This document shows positions 37,785 through 46,945 of a stretch of DNA of 64,000 nt, one piece after another (position 1 is the stretch's first letter; every line of letters begins with the position of its first letter). Origin of the DNA: Vibrio sp. SCSIO 43137 (GTDB taxonomy: Bacteria > Pseudomonadota > Gammaproteobacteria > Enterobacterales > Vibrionaceae). The translations under genes were made by a program, and so were the position numbers. The stretch covers positions 2,666,001 to 2,730,000 of the forward strand of contig NZ_CP116383.1 of NCBI RefSeq assembly GCF_028201475.1, in the 5' to 3' direction. The notes below the pieces were generated by a model. That model saw only the letters and a list, made by a program, of their open reading frames with translations. It was not told where the DNA came from and searched no databases.

Positions 37785-38142
37785 CAAACAGCGCTGACAA
37801 CAACAATGAGCAGAGCACACTCAAACCCAGTTGCTGCCAGCTAAACGAACCACTTGCCAAAGGCCGGCTTGATAGCTCATCTGACAGAACAAAGCCGAGA
37901 AGCTTTGTAAATTGCTTTGCCCGTTGTTCAAAGCCATTTTTACTCATCTGCCCCAGCAGATACTGAACATAGCTGACAGAACAATTTGACAGTATTCCCA
38001 CTGCCTCATCTTCAGGCATCACTGTCAGCAGATGAACTTGCTGCTCCTCTTCATATTGAAGAAAAGCATTGGTTGCAGCGCCTATCTCATCAACAGAGTA
38101 AGGGCGTGCTGGTCGAATAAATGTATTGCTCATTACCGTCAT
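37747..38142 (-). CDS. Hypothetical small protein with C-terminal membrane segment
   Basis: 131 residues, not assigned to a named family. ATG 38142 is chosen because GGGAG lies 7 nt upstream; a longer in-frame start at 38184 lacks that support. A soluble helical part (about 1-95; PEDEAVGILSNCSVSYVQYLLGQM is vaguely like MgtE/FliG helical repeats, weak) ends in one hydrophobic helix (about 104-122). The 3' end overlaps dacB tail to tail by 38 bp. A promoter-uORF-terminator unit lies upstream on the same strand (38265-38430). Confidence 0.7.
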   Translation of the reverse strand: MTVMSNTFIRPARPYSVDEIGAATNAFLQYEEEQQVHLLTVMPEDEAVGILSNCSVSYVQYLLGQMSKNGFEQRAKQFTKLLGFVLSDELSSRPLASGSFSWQQLGLSVLCSLLLSALFVTQYETVAGLFF

Positions 38143-38264
38143 GGCAAATCTCCCGATTAGCAATTGGTAACGACCATCAGACAAAATAAGCTGAGCAGGC
38201 TTAACCCACGCATCTATTTCGTAGCTGTAGTATTAAAGAGTGGAGAAAAAAGAGAAGAATTTAA

Positions 38265-38295
38265 TAATAAAAACTCCTACCCGAAGCGGCAGGAG
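38265..38295 (-). terminator. Terminator or attenuator ahead of the small membrane protein gene
   Basis: Leftward, a CTCCTGCC / GGGTAGGAG stem with a GCTTC-type loop is followed by TTTTTATTATT. It lies between a 14-codon ORF and the gene at 37747-38142. Confidence 0.75.
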
Positions 38296-38319
38296 CGGAG
38301 TACGCCAATACCAGACGGG

Positions 38320-38364
38320 CTATTTTTCTCCCTTTATACTAGGAGGATGGTCGGTATTGTTCAT
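38320..38364 (-). CDS. Possible 14-residue leader peptide
   Basis: ATG-initiated 14-codon ORF encoding MNNTDHPPSIKGEK, with GGAG 7 nt before the start. It lies about 30 nt after a plausible promoter and is followed 25 bp later by a strong terminator. No run of one amino acid suggests classical amino-acid attenuation. It may be a small protein, a leader peptide, or chance. Confidence 0.35.
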   Translation of the reverse strand: MNNTDHPPSIKGEK

Positions 38365-38401
38365 ATAAATCTCCAAAATTACTGCGACTTGCAGCGGCGC
38401 T

Positions 38402-38430
38402 ATTCTAGCCTCTTGCAGATAGATTTGCAC
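38402..38430 (-). promoter_or_regulatory. Candidate promoter upstream of the 14-codon ORF
   Basis: Leftward: GTGCAA (-35, weak), 17-bp spacer, TAGAAT (-10, good). The expected start near 38395 would give a transcript of roughly 130 nt ending at the terminator at 38265-38295. Confidence 0.4.
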
Positions 38431-38442
38431 GTAAAAAAAGAG

Positions 38443-38454
38443 CACCCTAAGGTG
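38443..38454. repeat. Left target-site duplication of the IS element
   Basis: CACCCTAAGGTG, repeated exactly at 39884-39895 on the other side of the IS. Joined across the element, the flanks rebuild the palindrome AGAGCACC-CTAA-GGTGCTCT with A and T runs outside, the original tyrS terminator. Confidence 0.92.
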
Positions 38455-38547
38455 TAATGCTGATCAGTTAAGAAATTTAATAGATCAGTTGAACGATCCT
38501 TAAAAGGCTTCAAAATCCGGTATCAAGTAATTGATGCCGGATTTTTT

Positions 38548-39870
38548 ATGTCTATTCAGTCCCTCCTTGATACAACTATTTCCTCTGTAAAAGAGCTCAC
38601 TTCATTAGACAAGTTGAACTCACTACTCTCTCCTGAGTTGCTTGCACAAGCATTTGAAAAAGCGGGGGTTGCAACTGTACGCAAACGTCGCTTGCCATTG
38701 GAGGCTGTGGTTTGGTCAGTTGTAGGAATGGGTTTATTCCGACAAGAATCCGTCTGGGATATAGCCAGTAAACTTGATGTATCTTTGCCTGGAAAACGTC
38801 ATTTAGTTGCACCAAGCGCATTAGTTCAAGCCCGGCAGAGGCTAGGTGTGGAAGCCATGCAGGAAACATTTCAGGCTCTGGCTGCTCATCACTTTAATAA
38901 GCAAAAGTTTGAAGTGTGGCGTGGACTTAACCTGCTTGCAGTGGACGGTGTCGTTTTTCGTACCCATGACAATGCCGAAAACCGGGACTTCTTCGGCTCC
39001 GATAGCAATAAACAAGGGGAAAACAGTTACCCTCAGGTGCGCATGTGCTGCTTGATGGAGCTATCAAGTCATCTGCTTTTGGACAGTGCCTTCGATGCCA
39101 GAAAGATTGGCGAAATGACTCTTGCCGAAAGGCTGATTGAACACGCACCTGATTACTCACTAACCCTATTTGACAGAGGTTACTATTCACTTGGCCTGTT
39201 AAATAGCTGGTCTCAGGCGGGAACAGAAAGGCACTGGATGATACCGGCTAAAAAGGACCTTGTTTACACTGAAGTGCATAAACTCGGAAAAAGAGACAGG
39301 CTGGTATCAATCAAAACATCTCCTCAGGCACGAAAAAAGTTCTCTGACTTAAATGAAGAATTAATCGTAAGATTAACAAGTTATACCATTGATGGTCAGG
39401 AGTATCGTGTTTTAAGCTCGCTGACAGATCCGCTGAAATATCAATATAACGAGCTGGTAGAGCTTTACCAACAGCGTTGGGAAATTGAGCTTGGCTATCG
39501 AGAAATAAAACAAACCCTTTTATTGTCTGCCCACACACTAAGAAGTCGAAAGCCAGACATGGTTCGGCAAGAGCTATGGGGAGTACTTGTTGCCTACAAT
39601 TTGGTTCGTATAGCGATGATCGAAGCTGCTTCAGGCATGGATGATGTTAATCCAAATAGGTTAAGTTTCTCTCACTGCGCGAGACATGTAATGGTTTATC
39701 TAACTACTATACCGATCAGTAGTCCGGGTAACCTTCCGAAGCACTATGCTACGCTTCTGGAAACGTTAAGAATGTTTGAATTGCCAGACAAGGTACCAGA
39801 TAGAAAGTATCCTCGAGTGATGAGGAAAAAACCTAAAAAGTACCCTTACAAAAAATGCCAGTCAGCTTAA
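38548..39870 (+). CDS. IS4-family transposase
   Basis: 440 residues, intact. DDE catalytic motifs: the first Asp in [13 protein letters not shown], the second in LFDRGYYS, and the Glu in [16 protein letters not shown], which fits the IS4 signature Y-x2-R-x3-E-x6-K exactly. It catalyses cut-and-paste transposition. The stop codon lies within the right-end hairpin of the element. Confidence 0.96.
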   Translation: MSIQSLLDTTISSVKELTSLDKLNSLLSPELLAQAFEKAGVATVRKRRLPLEAVVWSVVGMGLFRQESVWDIASKLDVSLPGKRHLVAPSALVQARQRLGVEAMQETFQALAAHHFNKQKFEVWRGLNLLAVDGVVFRTHDNAENRDFFGSDSNKQGENSYPQVRMCCLMELSSHLLLDSAFDARKIGEMTLAERLIEHAPDYSLTLFDRGYYSLGLLNSWSQAGTERHWMIPAKKDLVYTEVHKLGKRDRLVSIKTSPQARKKFSDLNEELIVRLTSYTIDGQEYRVLSSLTDPLKYQYNELVELYQQRWEIELGYREIKQTLLLSAHTLRSRKPDMVRQELWGVLVAYNLVRIAMIEAASGMDDVNPNRLSFSHCARHVMVYLTTIPISSPGNLPKHYATLLETLRMFELPDKVPDRKYPRVMRKKPKKYPYKKCQSA

Positions 39871-39880
39871 CTGACTGGCA
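39850..39880 (-). terminator. IS right-end hairpin acting as a leftward terminator
   Basis: Leftward: TGCCAGTCAG-TTAAG-CTGACTGGCA followed by six Ts. It can stop tyrS transcripts from entering the IS and replaces the host terminator the insertion split. On the plus strand it covers the transposase stop codon. Confidence 0.8.
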
Positions 39881-39883
39881 TTA

Positions 39884-39895
39884 CACCCTAAGGTG
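39884..39895. repeat. Right target-site duplication of the IS element
   Basis: CACCCTAAGGTG, identical to 38443-38454, followed by CTCTTTTTATT, the surviving half of the tyrS terminator. Confidence 0.92.
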
Positions 39896-39919
39896 CTCTT
39901 TTTATTAAAAATAATCAGC

Positions 39920-41107
39920 TTACTTTACCGTTACACGGGCAAACTTACGCTTACCAACCTGATATACCGCCGTTCCTGCTTCAGGAACCAGTTTGGTATC
40001 TTCAATCTTAGCGCCGTCTATCTTAGCTGCGCCCTGACGAATCATACGCATAGCATCAGAGGTAGAGTTAACCAGACCCGCTTCTTTCAGCAGATTCCCG
40101 ATAGCAATACCCGCTTCAAAATCAAACTCAGGCATTTCATCCGGAATGGCACCTTTCTGGAAGCGGTTAATAAACTCCTGCTCCGCAGCATCGGCGTCAG
40201 CTTCACTGTGGAAACGGGCAATAATTTCTTTCGCCAGCAGAATCTTAATATCGCGAGGGTTTTTGCCTTCAGCCACATCACTCTTAAATTGAGCAATCTC
40301 TTCCAACGGGCGGAATGACAGCAGCTCGTAGTAGCTCCACATCAAATCATCGGAGATAGACATGATCTTACCAAACATCTCACCCGGAGCTTCGCTTACA
40401 CCAATGTAGTTGTGAGCTGATTTGGACATCTTCTTCTCACCGTCCAGACCAACCAGAAGAGGCATCATAAGCACACACTGTGGCTTCTGGCCGTTGGCTT
40501 TCTGCAGTTCACGGCCCATCAGCAGGTTAAACTTCTGGTCGGTACCGCCAAGTTCTACGTCTGTTTCCATAGCAACTGAGTCATAGCCCTGAAGCAGAGG
40601 ATACATAAATTCGTGAATGGCGATTGGCTGGCCACCTGTATAGCGCTTTTTAAAGTCGTCACGCTCAAGCATACGGGCAACAGTCTGGTTTGCAGCCAGA
40701 CGGATCATACCTTCGGCACCAAGCTCTGACAGCCACTCAGAGTTAAACTGAATTTTTGTCTTTGCCGGATCAAGAATTTTAAATACCTGCTGCTTATAGG
40801 TTTCAGCATTAGCCAGAACGTCTTCACGGGTCAGCGGCGGACGAGTGGTGTTTTTACCTGTCGGGTCACCTACCATGCCGGTAAAATCACCAATCAGGAA
40901 AGTGACCTCATGCCCCAGTTCCTGAAACTGACGAAGTTTGTTCAGGATTACAGTATGGCCAAGGTGGATATCCGGTGCAGTTGGATCGGCACCCAGTTTA
41001 ATGCGAAGAGGACGCCCCTCTTTCAGCTTTTCAATCAGTTCTTCTTCAGGAATAAGCTCTTCCACACCGCGCTTAATTTCAGCCAGTGCTGCTTCAATAC
41101 TCGCCAT
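39920..41107 (-). CDS. tyrS: Tyrosyl-tRNA synthetase
   Basis: 395 residues. Class I motifs: HLGHT (HIGH box) near residue 49 and KMSKS near 229, with a C-terminal S4 RNA-binding domain (about 335-395). It is shorter than E. coli TyrRS (424) and resembles the second (TyrZ-like) type found in many gammaproteobacteria. It charges tRNA-Tyr. Its terminator has been split by an IS4-family insertion about 25 bp after the stop codon. Confidence 0.95.
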   Translation of the reverse strand: MASIEAALAEIKRGVEELIPEEELIEKLKEGRPLRIKLGADPTAPDIHLGHTVILNKLRQFQELGHEVTFLIGDFTGMVGDPTGKNTTRPPLTREDVLANAETYKQQVFKILDPAKTKIQFNSEWLSELGAEGMIRLAANQTVARMLERDDFKKRYTGGQPIAIHEFMYPLLQGYDSVAMETDVELGGTDQKFNLLMGRELQKANGQKPQCVLMMPLLVGLDGEKKMSKSAHNYIGVSEAPGEMFGKIMSISDDLMWSYYELLSFRPLEEIAQFKSDVAEGKNPRDIKILLAKEIIARFHSEADADAAEQEFINRFQKGAIPDEMPEFDFEAGIAIGNLLKEAGLVNSTSDAMRMIRQGAAKIDGAKIEDTKLVPEAGTAVYQVGKRKFARVTVK

Positions 41108-41233
41108 TTCTGTTTACTCCCACGAATTTGGCAAAAAAATATATCCGCACATCTTACTTGAATAGCTATGTATTTTGAAACCAGTTAGACTCTCGTATTG
41201 AATTTTTTCACTATTATTTAGCTAAGATTGATC

Positions 41234-42520
41234 ATGCTTTCGACTTTTTTGCGTCTTCCGCTTATTCACCGTGCACTTATCGTCCTGATTTCAGCATTTA
41301 TTACCATAGTGCTGTTTCTGCCGGACAGTGAAGACCTGACCAAAGATCAGTCCACATTAACGGTCGGCCAGAGCTACCCGCTGGCCATCAACTTTGAGTC
41401 TCTTGATATCAGCCGCTCGGCCCTTCCTGAAGCTGTGATTCGCTGGGAAAAATACACGGTCGGACAAGGTGAGAGTGCGGCGCTGTTATTTAGCCGTATC
41501 GGACTCAGTGCCCGCTTATTGCATAACCTGATTAGCAGCGACAAAGAAATCAATAAACAACTGACCCGGCTGAAGGTGGGGGAAGAGCTGATGTTTGGTT
41601 TCGACGACGAGCATCAGTTACTGCAGATTAAAAGAGAGATTTCCCCGGTAGAGACTCTGCGCATTTATAAATCCGATGACAGCTATAAAGCAGAGTTTGA
41701 TAAAAAGACAGTCAATATTCAGTACGACTACACCGAAGCCACTATCACTTCTAACTTCTGGAATGCGGCTATTTCTGCCGGACTAACACCGAACCAGATT
41801 ATGGAGCTGGCCGGCATCTTTGGCTGGGATATCGACTTTGCCCTGGATATCCGCTCCGGTGACAACTTCAAAGTACTTTATGAAGAGAAAGTGGTTGAAG
41901 GTGAAGTGACCGGCAGAGGTAAAATTATTGCCGCTATCTTTACCAATCAGGGTGACACCTTTAAAGCCATTCTGGATGATAAAACCGGTAATTACTACGA
42001 TGAAAACGGCCGGGCAATGAAGAAAGCATTTCTTCGTTCCCCTATCGATTTCCGCCGGGTTACCTCAAACTTTAACCCGCGCAGACGCCACCCGGTAACC
42101 GGTAAAGTTGTTGCTCACCGAGGCACTGACTATGCTGCACCGGTAGGCACACCTATCTGGGCTGCTGGTGACGGTGTGGTAGAGAAGTCCAGTTACAATA
42201 AGTACAACGGTAACTATGTGTTTATCCGCCACAGCAATACTTACATCACTAAGTATCTGCATATGAAGAAGCGACGGGTAAAAACCGGCCAGAGAGTGAA
42301 GCAGGGGCAAACAGTGGGCACATTAGGTGGTACCGGACGTGTTACCGGCCCTCACCTGCACTATGAATTTCTGGTCAATGGTGTTCACAAGAACCCGAGA
42401 ACGGTAAAACTTCCACAATCGAAGTCACTTAAGGGTAAAGATAAGCAGACCTTTATGGCCAATGCTGAGAAAAGGCTGGCTAAGTTAGAGAAGTACGGCA
42501 AGCTGCTATATTCCGATTAA
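41234..42520 (+). CDS. M23-family peptidoglycan endopeptidase (MepM/ShyA-like)
   Basis: About 428 residues. An N-terminal membrane anchor or signal (about 12-30), OapA/LysM-like inhibitory domains (about 70-260), then a C-terminal LytM domain with zinc ligands in HRGTDYAAPVGTPIWAAGDG and GPHLHYEF. By family it cuts D,D-cross-links in the periplasm to allow wall growth. ATG 41234 is preferred over TTG 41228. Divergent from tyrS. Vibrios have several paralogues (ShyA, B, C); I cannot tell which this is. Confidence 0.9.
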   Translation: MLSTFLRLPLIHRALIVLISAFITIVLFLPDSEDLTKDQSTLTVGQSYPLAINFESLDISRSALPEAVIRWEKYTVGQGESAALLFSRIGLSARLLHNLISSDKEINKQLTRLKVGEELMFGFDDEHQLLQIKREISPVETLRIYKSDDSYKAEFDKKTVNIQYDYTEATITSNFWNAAISAGLTPNQIMELAGIFGWDIDFALDIRSGDNFKVLYEEKVVEGEVTGRGKIIAAIFTNQGDTFKAILDDKTGNYYDENGRAMKKAFLRSPIDFRRVTSNFNPRRRHPVTGKVVAHRGTDYAAPVGTPIWAAGDGVVEKSSYNKYNGNYVFIRHSNTYITKYLHMKKRRVKTGQRVKQGQTVGTLGGTGRVTGPHLHYEFLVNGVHKNPRTVKLPQSKSLKGKDKQTFMANAEKRLAKLEKYGKLLYSD

Positions 42521-42548
42521 ACTGTTACTGCTAAATATAAGTCTCTTA

Positions 42549-42639
42549 GGCAGATATCGAACACAAACATGCATAAACCCGTCCATGGGGCTCCGCCGCG
42601 ACATCCTTGTCGCGGAGGGTTTGTTTATCGATATCTGCC
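42549..42639. repeat. Large nested palindrome (REP/MITE-like or structured RNA)
   Basis: The outer arms GGCAGATATCGA (42549-42560) and TCGATATCTGCC (42628-42639) are a perfect 12-bp inverted repeat. The pairing continues imperfectly through ACACAAAC/GTTTGTTTA. An inner CCGCGACA/TGTCGCGG hairpin sits within it. The roughly 90-bp stem-loop is GC-rich inside and AT-rich at its ends. It is not a simple terminator and has no convincing gene. Confidence 0.65.
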
Positions 42640-42687
42640 CCATAACAGAAGCTGTCGTACCATCAAGATCAGCTATAGCGAAAACTT

Positions 42688-42710
42688 AAAGGCCCCGCAA
42701 TTGCGGAGCC
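42688..42710 (-). terminator. Probable tyrA terminator
   Basis: Stem GGCCCCGCAA / TTGCGGAGCC with one mismatch, followed leftward by TTTAAGTTTT. It may also serve the M23 peptidase gene. Confidence 0.6.
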
Positions 42711-42743
42711 TTCTGTTTATTTCAACTTATATCGCACCAGCTA

Positions 42744-43871
42744 TCAGCCACGATGAATAGCGTCATTAGCCTGTTTTAATAGGTTCTGACTCTCAGTCAT
42801 AAACTGCTGCGAGTAATCGCCAAACCATTCACTGACCACATTAAAGCTCTCGACAAACGCTTGTTTATCATGGCCTTCTAGTACCTTGATAGCTTCGCCG
42901 AAACAGTGGTGGAAGCGCTTTATCATGGCAATATTCTGCTCTGACGACAGGATGATATCACCATAGAGATTCGGATCCTGAGCAAACAGTCGTCCTACCA
43001 TGGCCAGCTCAAGGCGGTAAATTGGTGAACTCAGTTGTAGCAACTTGTCGATATCCGGATTCTCTCTGCTCAGGTGAAGACCATAAGCGTATGAGGTAAA
43101 GTGTCGCAGCGCCTGAATTAGTGTCATGCCGTGATCATGCTCTTTTGCATCAATAGCACTCAGGCTTGCACCCCAGATAACAAACTGATCCAACAACCAC
43201 TGATACGCTTCACTTCCGCGACCGTCACTGTAAACAATTACCTGCTTAGCCAGGCTGGGAACATCGGGACCAAACATAGGATGCAGACCAACCACAGGGC
43301 CACTATGTACCTGAAGCATACGCTCCAGCGGCTTAGATTTAACTGAGGTGAGATCGCATAAAATACAGTCTTCCGGAAGTGATGATAGTTTATCAATCAC
43401 ACCTTCCGTAAGGTGAATAGGCACTGTTACTACCACCAGACCCGCATCGTTTAGCAGCTCATCAGCCCGTTCCCAGTCTCTGCTTCCTAAAATGCGTACC
43501 TGATAGCCTGACAGTTGAAACATTCTGGCAAACAGACCACCTAGCTGACCGTGGCCGCCGACAATAACAATTGGGCGAAGCTCTGGCTTAAGGCACTTAA
43601 ATCCGGAATCATTTTCACTGGCGTAAGATTCCCTCATAGTGCGGCGCAGAATATCCTCAATAAGTTGAGGCGGCACGCCGCGGTTTTCAGCCTCATCTCT
43701 GCGCGAGGCCAGCATAGCAGCCTCACGATCCGGAGCATAAATAGGCAGACCATGCTCGCTTTTTACTTCACCCACTTTTTCTACTAATGACAGACGCTGT
43801 GCCAGCAGGTCTATCATCTGTTTATCTACAGCATCAATCTGATCCCGCAGTTCATTTAATTCCACAGCCAT
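42744..43871 (-). CDS. tyrA: Chorismate mutase / prephenate dehydrogenase (T-protein)
   Basis: 375 residues, bifunctional. The AroQ chorismate mutase is at 1-90 ([21 protein letters not shown]), then a prephenate dehydrogenase with Rossmann motif [13 protein letters not shown] near residue 105. It makes 4-hydroxyphenylpyruvate for tyrosine. It follows aroF by 54 bp on the same strand, the aroF-tyrA operon, presumably under the TyrR boxes before aroF. Confidence 0.97.
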   Translation of the reverse strand: MAVELNELRDQIDAVDKQMIDLLAQRLSLVEKVGEVKSEHGLPIYAPDREAAMLASRRDEAENRGVPPQLIEDILRRTMRESYASENDSGFKCLKPELRPIVIVGGHGQLGGLFARMFQLSGYQVRILGSRDWERADELLNDAGLVVVTVPIHLTEGVIDKLSSLPEDCILCDLTSVKSKPLERMLQVHSGPVVGLHPMFGPDVPSLAKQVIVYSDGRGSEAYQWLLDQFVIWGASLSAIDAKEHDHGMTLIQALRHFTSYAYGLHLSRENPDIDKLLQLSSPIYRLELAMVGRLFAQDPNLYGDIILSSEQNIAMIKRFHHCFGEAIKVLEGHDKQAFVESFNVVSEWFGDYSQQFMTESQNLLKQANDAIHRG

Positions 43872-43925
43872 CCAGGTTGCCTTATGTCAGGTTAAATGAT
43901 CGGTTTTAAACCTATCATATCCGCT

Positions 43926-44996
43926 CTATTTTATTCTGTCCTGTAAAAATGGAACCAGCTCTTGATGGGCATGACGCAGCAGAGTCTCTGTTGTATCCCA
44001 GTTAATACAGGCATCCGTGATAGAAACACCGTATTTAAGTTGATCCAGCGGTATATCAGATGACTGATTTCCTTCATTCAAATGACTCTCGATCATCAAA
44101 CCAATAATGGATTTATTGCCTTCACGGATCTGATGGATCACATCTTCAGCCACCAGAGGCTGACGACGGTAATCTTTACGGGAGTTTGCGTGGCTGCAAT
44201 CGACCATTAGTGATGCATCCAGACCATGTTTTGCCATCTCTTCTTCACACTCAGTCACCGATACAGAATCGTAGTTGGTCTGCTTACCACCACGCAGAAT
44301 AACGTGGCCGTCGAGGTTACCCTGAGTGGTCAGCAAAGCCACCTGACCTTCACGGTTTATACCCATAAAACGGTGTCCCGATGCGGCTGCCTGCATAGCA
44401 TTAATTGCCGTTGCAAGATTACCATCAGTGCCATTTTTAAAACCGATAGGCATAGAGAGACCACTTGCCATTTCCCTGTGAGTCTGTGATTCAGTAGTTC
44501 GCGCGCCGATGGCAGCCCAACTAAAAGTATCCGCCAAGTACTGAGGACTGATCGGGTCAAGAGCTTCTGTTGCAAGAGGGATTTCCATCTCTGCCAGATC
44601 CACCAGCAACTGACGACCAACATGTAAGCCGTGCTCAATATCAAAAGTACCGTCCAGTTGAGGGTCGTTAATCAGCCCTTTCCAGCCAACGGTGGTTCTT
44701 GGCTTCTCAAAGTAAACCCGCATAACAATGTAAAGTTGATCACTTAGCTGTTCAGACAGGGCTTTCAGTTTCTTTGCATACTCTTTAGCCGCTTCAACAT
44801 CATGAATAGAACAAGGGCCACATACCACCAACAGGCGGTGGTCTTTTTTATGAATGATGTCGGATATGGTTTTACGCGATTCCTGAATAAAGCGGCGGGC
44901 ATTATCACTTAGGGGTAATTTATCTTTTAATTGATTTGGCGTAATAAGCACCTGCTCATCACTGATATTGACATTACTTAGTTCACTTCTTTGCAT
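43926..44996 (-). CDS. aroF: 3-deoxy-7-phosphoheptulonate synthase, tyrosine-regulated type
   Basis: 356 residues, class I DAHP synthase (VCGPCSIHD, MRVYFEKPRTTVGWKG, GFKNGTDG, DCSHANS). It condenses PEP and erythrose-4-P, the first step of aromatic synthesis. Assigned to the tyrosine-sensitive isozyme because of the aroF-tyrA pairing and the TyrR boxes upstream; feedback specificity is not read directly from residues. Confidence 0.93.
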   Translation of the reverse strand: MQRSELSNVNISDEQVLITPNQLKDKLPLSDNARRFIQESRKTISDIIHKKDHRLLVVCGPCSIHDVEAAKEYAKKLKALSEQLSDQLYIVMRVYFEKPRTTVGWKGLINDPQLDGTFDIEHGLHVGRQLLVDLAEMEIPLATEALDPISPQYLADTFSWAAIGARTTESQTHREMASGLSMPIGFKNGTDGNLATAINAMQAAASGHRFMGINREGQVALLTTQGNLDGHVILRGGKQTNYDSVSVTECEEEMAKHGLDASLMVDCSHANSRKDYRRQPLVAEDVIHQIREGNKSIIGLMIESHLNEGNQSSDIPLDQLKYGVSITDACINWDTTETLLRHAHQELVPFLQDRIK

Positions 44997-45008
44997 CTTA
45001 TTACTTTC

Positions 45009-45026
45009 CGTATATTTTTATTTACA
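45009..45026. promoter_or_regulatory. Weak TyrR box in the aroF leader
   Basis: CGTATA-N6-TTTACA, 10 of 12 matches to TGTAAA-N6-TTTACA. It lies 12 bp before the aroF start codon, downstream of the predicted promoter. Confidence 0.5.
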
Positions 45027-45064
45027 CACTCTATAAAGAACGTGTTGAAAACTGATTAAGGCAC

Positions 45065-45092
45065 AAGATAACAGCTAAAAACAATTATTCAA
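45065..45092 (-). promoter_or_regulatory. Predicted aroF promoter
   Basis: Leftward: TTGAAT (-35), 16-bp spacer, TATCTT (-10). TyrR-box sequences flank it on both sides, as in the E. coli aroF control region. Confidence 0.5.
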
Positions 45093-45093
45093 G

Positions 45094-45111
45094 TGTAAAC
45101 ATAAAAAAACA
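45094..45111. promoter_or_regulatory. Weak TyrR box next to the aroF -35 region
   Basis: TGTAAA-CATAAA-AAAACA: one perfect half-site and one degenerate half, at TyrR-box spacing and abutting the -35 element. Confidence 0.45.
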
Positions 45112-45116
45112 TTTAG

Positions 45117-45134
45117 TGTAAATTATTATTTACA
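45117..45134. promoter_or_regulatory. Perfect TyrR box upstream of aroF-tyrA
   Basis: TGTAAA-TTATTA-TTTACA matches the TyrR consensus TGTAAA-N6-TTTACA exactly. TyrR with tyrosine would repress the aroF-tyrA operon from here. Confidence 0.9.
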
Positions 45135-45241
45135 CGCATTAAAAATCAGCTTTCAGGGCTAACTGCGTCTGTCTCGCTATTTTTACAAACCGTTCTCGCT
45201 TAAACTATAGCTATGTCCTCTCGCTGGCTAACTGCTCCATT

Positions 45242-46945
45242 ATGGAATTGATACTCTCTCTGTTGCAACAAATGTGTGTTTATCTGGTCTTGGCCTATAT
45301 GCTAAGTAAAACACCTCTCTTTCTTCCGCTACTTAGTATCTCAAATCGCAGAGAACACAAGCTAACCGGCTACGTTATCTTCTCACTGTTTTGCATAATG
45401 GGCACCTACTTCGGCCTGCAGATTAACGATGCTATCGCCAATACCAGAGCCATAGGTGCCGTGATGGGCGGCCTGTTTGGCGGGCCGGTTGTCGGTTTTG
45501 CCGTCGGTTTTACCGGAGGGATTCACCGCTATACGCTTGGTGGGTTTACTGATCTCGCCTGCGCGATTTCCACTACGGCAGAAGGCTTGATTGGTGGCCT
45601 GCTGCATAGCTATCTGGTTAAACGGAATAAAACCGAGCAGTTATTTAATCCTGCGGTGGTTTTCTCTGTAACCCTGTTTGCTGAAATTGTTCAGATGCTG
45701 GTCATACTGATTGTTGCCAAGCCATTCGAAGAGGCCTACCAGCTTGTCTCCGCTATCGCCGCACCAATGATTATCGCTAACTCTGTTGGTGCAGTGCTAT
45801 TTATGAGCATACTTCAGGACAGAAAAACCATTTTCGAGAAGTACTCTGCTACCTTCTCCCGCCGGGCACTGACTATTGCTGAACGTTCAGTTGGTATACT
45901 GAGCGACGGCTTTAACTCAAAAAATGCGGAAAAAATAGCGCGGATCATTTATGAAGAGACCAATGTAGGTGCCGTCTCTATTACTGATAAAGAGAAAATT
46001 CTTGCCTTTGTCGGTATTGGTGATGATCACCACAAGCCTAATACACCCATCTCTTCTCACTGTACCCTTCAGGCTATAGAGCAGAACGATATTATCTATC
46101 TGGACGGAACAGAGAACCCTTACCAGTGTTCTCTTTCGTCTGACTGTAAACTGGCCTCCGCTCTGGTTATCCCGTTAAGAGCCGGTGATCAGGTTGTAGG
46201 GACGATTAAGCTCTACGAGCCTAAGCGAAAGCTGTTTTCTACCGTAAATATGTCTATGGCAGAAGGGATAGCCCAGTTACTCTCCAGTCAGATTCTTTAT
46301 GGCGACTATCAGGAGCAACGAATTCTGCTCTCTCAGGCAGAAATCAAACTGTTGCATGCACAGATAAACCCCCACTTTCTGTTTAATGCCCTGAATACCA
46401 TCAGTGCAGTTGTGCGTAAAGATCCCACTAAGGCGCGGGCGTTAATCCAACATCTGTCTCATTTCTTCCGCAGTAACCTGAAGCAGAATGTCGATACGGT
46501 TCCTTTGAGTGAAGAACTGGATCACGTCAATGCTTATCTGACTATAGAGAAGGCACGTTTCAGTGACCGGCTTGAGGTGGATATCGCCATTGATGAGCAC
46601 CTTCTAAATAGTGAGCTACCCAGCTTTACACTACAGCCACTAGTGGAGAATGCCATTAAGCACGGTACTTCCCATATGCTGGAAGGCGGTAAGATCCGTA
46701 TCTACAGCCAGTGTAACCCTGAAGGTTGTGAAATTATTGTCGAAGATAATGCCGGCAGTTATCAGCAACCGGATGAAAATCATCAGGGATTAGGTATGCA
46801 AATTGTGAGCAAGCGCTTAACCCACTATTTTGGTATTGATGGAGCGCTAAAAACTCAGGTAGAAAAAGGTCACCTTACCCGGATGAGCTTTATTATACCC
46901 AATGAAATCACTTCAACTTCAAACAATGGGGCGAAACAATGTTAA
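45242..46945 (+). CDS. btsS: Pyruvate-sensing histidine kinase BtsS (LytS family)
   Basis: 567 residues, close to E. coli BtsS (YehU) along its length (LLQQMCVYLVLAYMLSKTPLF, GTYFGLQINDAIANTRAIGAVMGG). Membrane-bound 5TMR-LYT domain (about 1-200), GAF-like domain (about 215-345), LytS-type histidine box LLHAQINPHFLFNALNT and a C-terminal ATPase. In E. coli it senses external pyruvate. It overlaps btsR by 7 nt. Confidence 0.94.
   Translation: MELILSLLQQMCVYLVLAYMLSKTPLFLPLLSISNRREHKLTGYVIFSLFCIMGTYFGLQINDAIANTRAIGAVMGGLFGGPVVGFAVGFTGGIHRYTLGGFTDLACAISTTAEGLIGGLLHSYLVKRNKTEQLFNPAVVFSVTLFAEIVQMLVILIVAKPFEEAYQLVSAIAAPMIIANSVGAVLFMSILQDRKTIFEKYSATFSRRALTIAERSVGILSDGFNSKNAEKIARIIYEETNVGAVSITDKEKILAFVGIGDDHHKPNTPISSHCTLQAIEQNDIIYLDGTENPYQCSLSSDCKLASALVIPLRAGDQVVGTIKLYEPKRKLFSTVNMSMAEGIAQLLSSQILYGDYQEQRILLSQAEIKLLHAQINPHFLFNALNTISAVVRKDPTKARALIQHLSHFFRSNLKQNVDTVPLSEELDHVNAYLTIEKARFSDRLEVDIAIDEHLLNSELPSFTLQPLVENAIKHGTSHMLEGGKIRIYSQCNPEGCEIIVEDNAGSYQQPDENHQGLGMQIVSKRLTHYFGIDGALKTQVEKGHLTRMSFIIPNEITSTSNNGAKQC

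Larger units (their letters stand above)
38455..39883 (+). mobile_element. IS4-family insertion sequence, complete (1,429 bp)
   Basis: Bounded by imperfect terminal inverted repeats that begin TAATGC (left TAATGCTGATCAGTTAAG, right TAATGCCAGTCAGTTAAG, 15 of 18 identical) and by a 12-bp target duplication. Length, ends and duplication size match IS4 itself (about 1.4 kb, 11-13 bp). It holds one intact transposase gene, so it may still be active. Confidence 0.95.

Noticed and set aside
38164..38457. 97-codon plus-strand open frame before the IS
   Set aside because: No ribosome-binding site, low-complexity composition, and it covers a promoter, terminator and IS end on the other strand.
42569..42760. 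63-codon open frame starting MHKPVHGAPPRHPCRGG
   Set aside because: It is a translation of the palindrome at 42549-42639 and overlaps the tyrA terminator and tyrA end.
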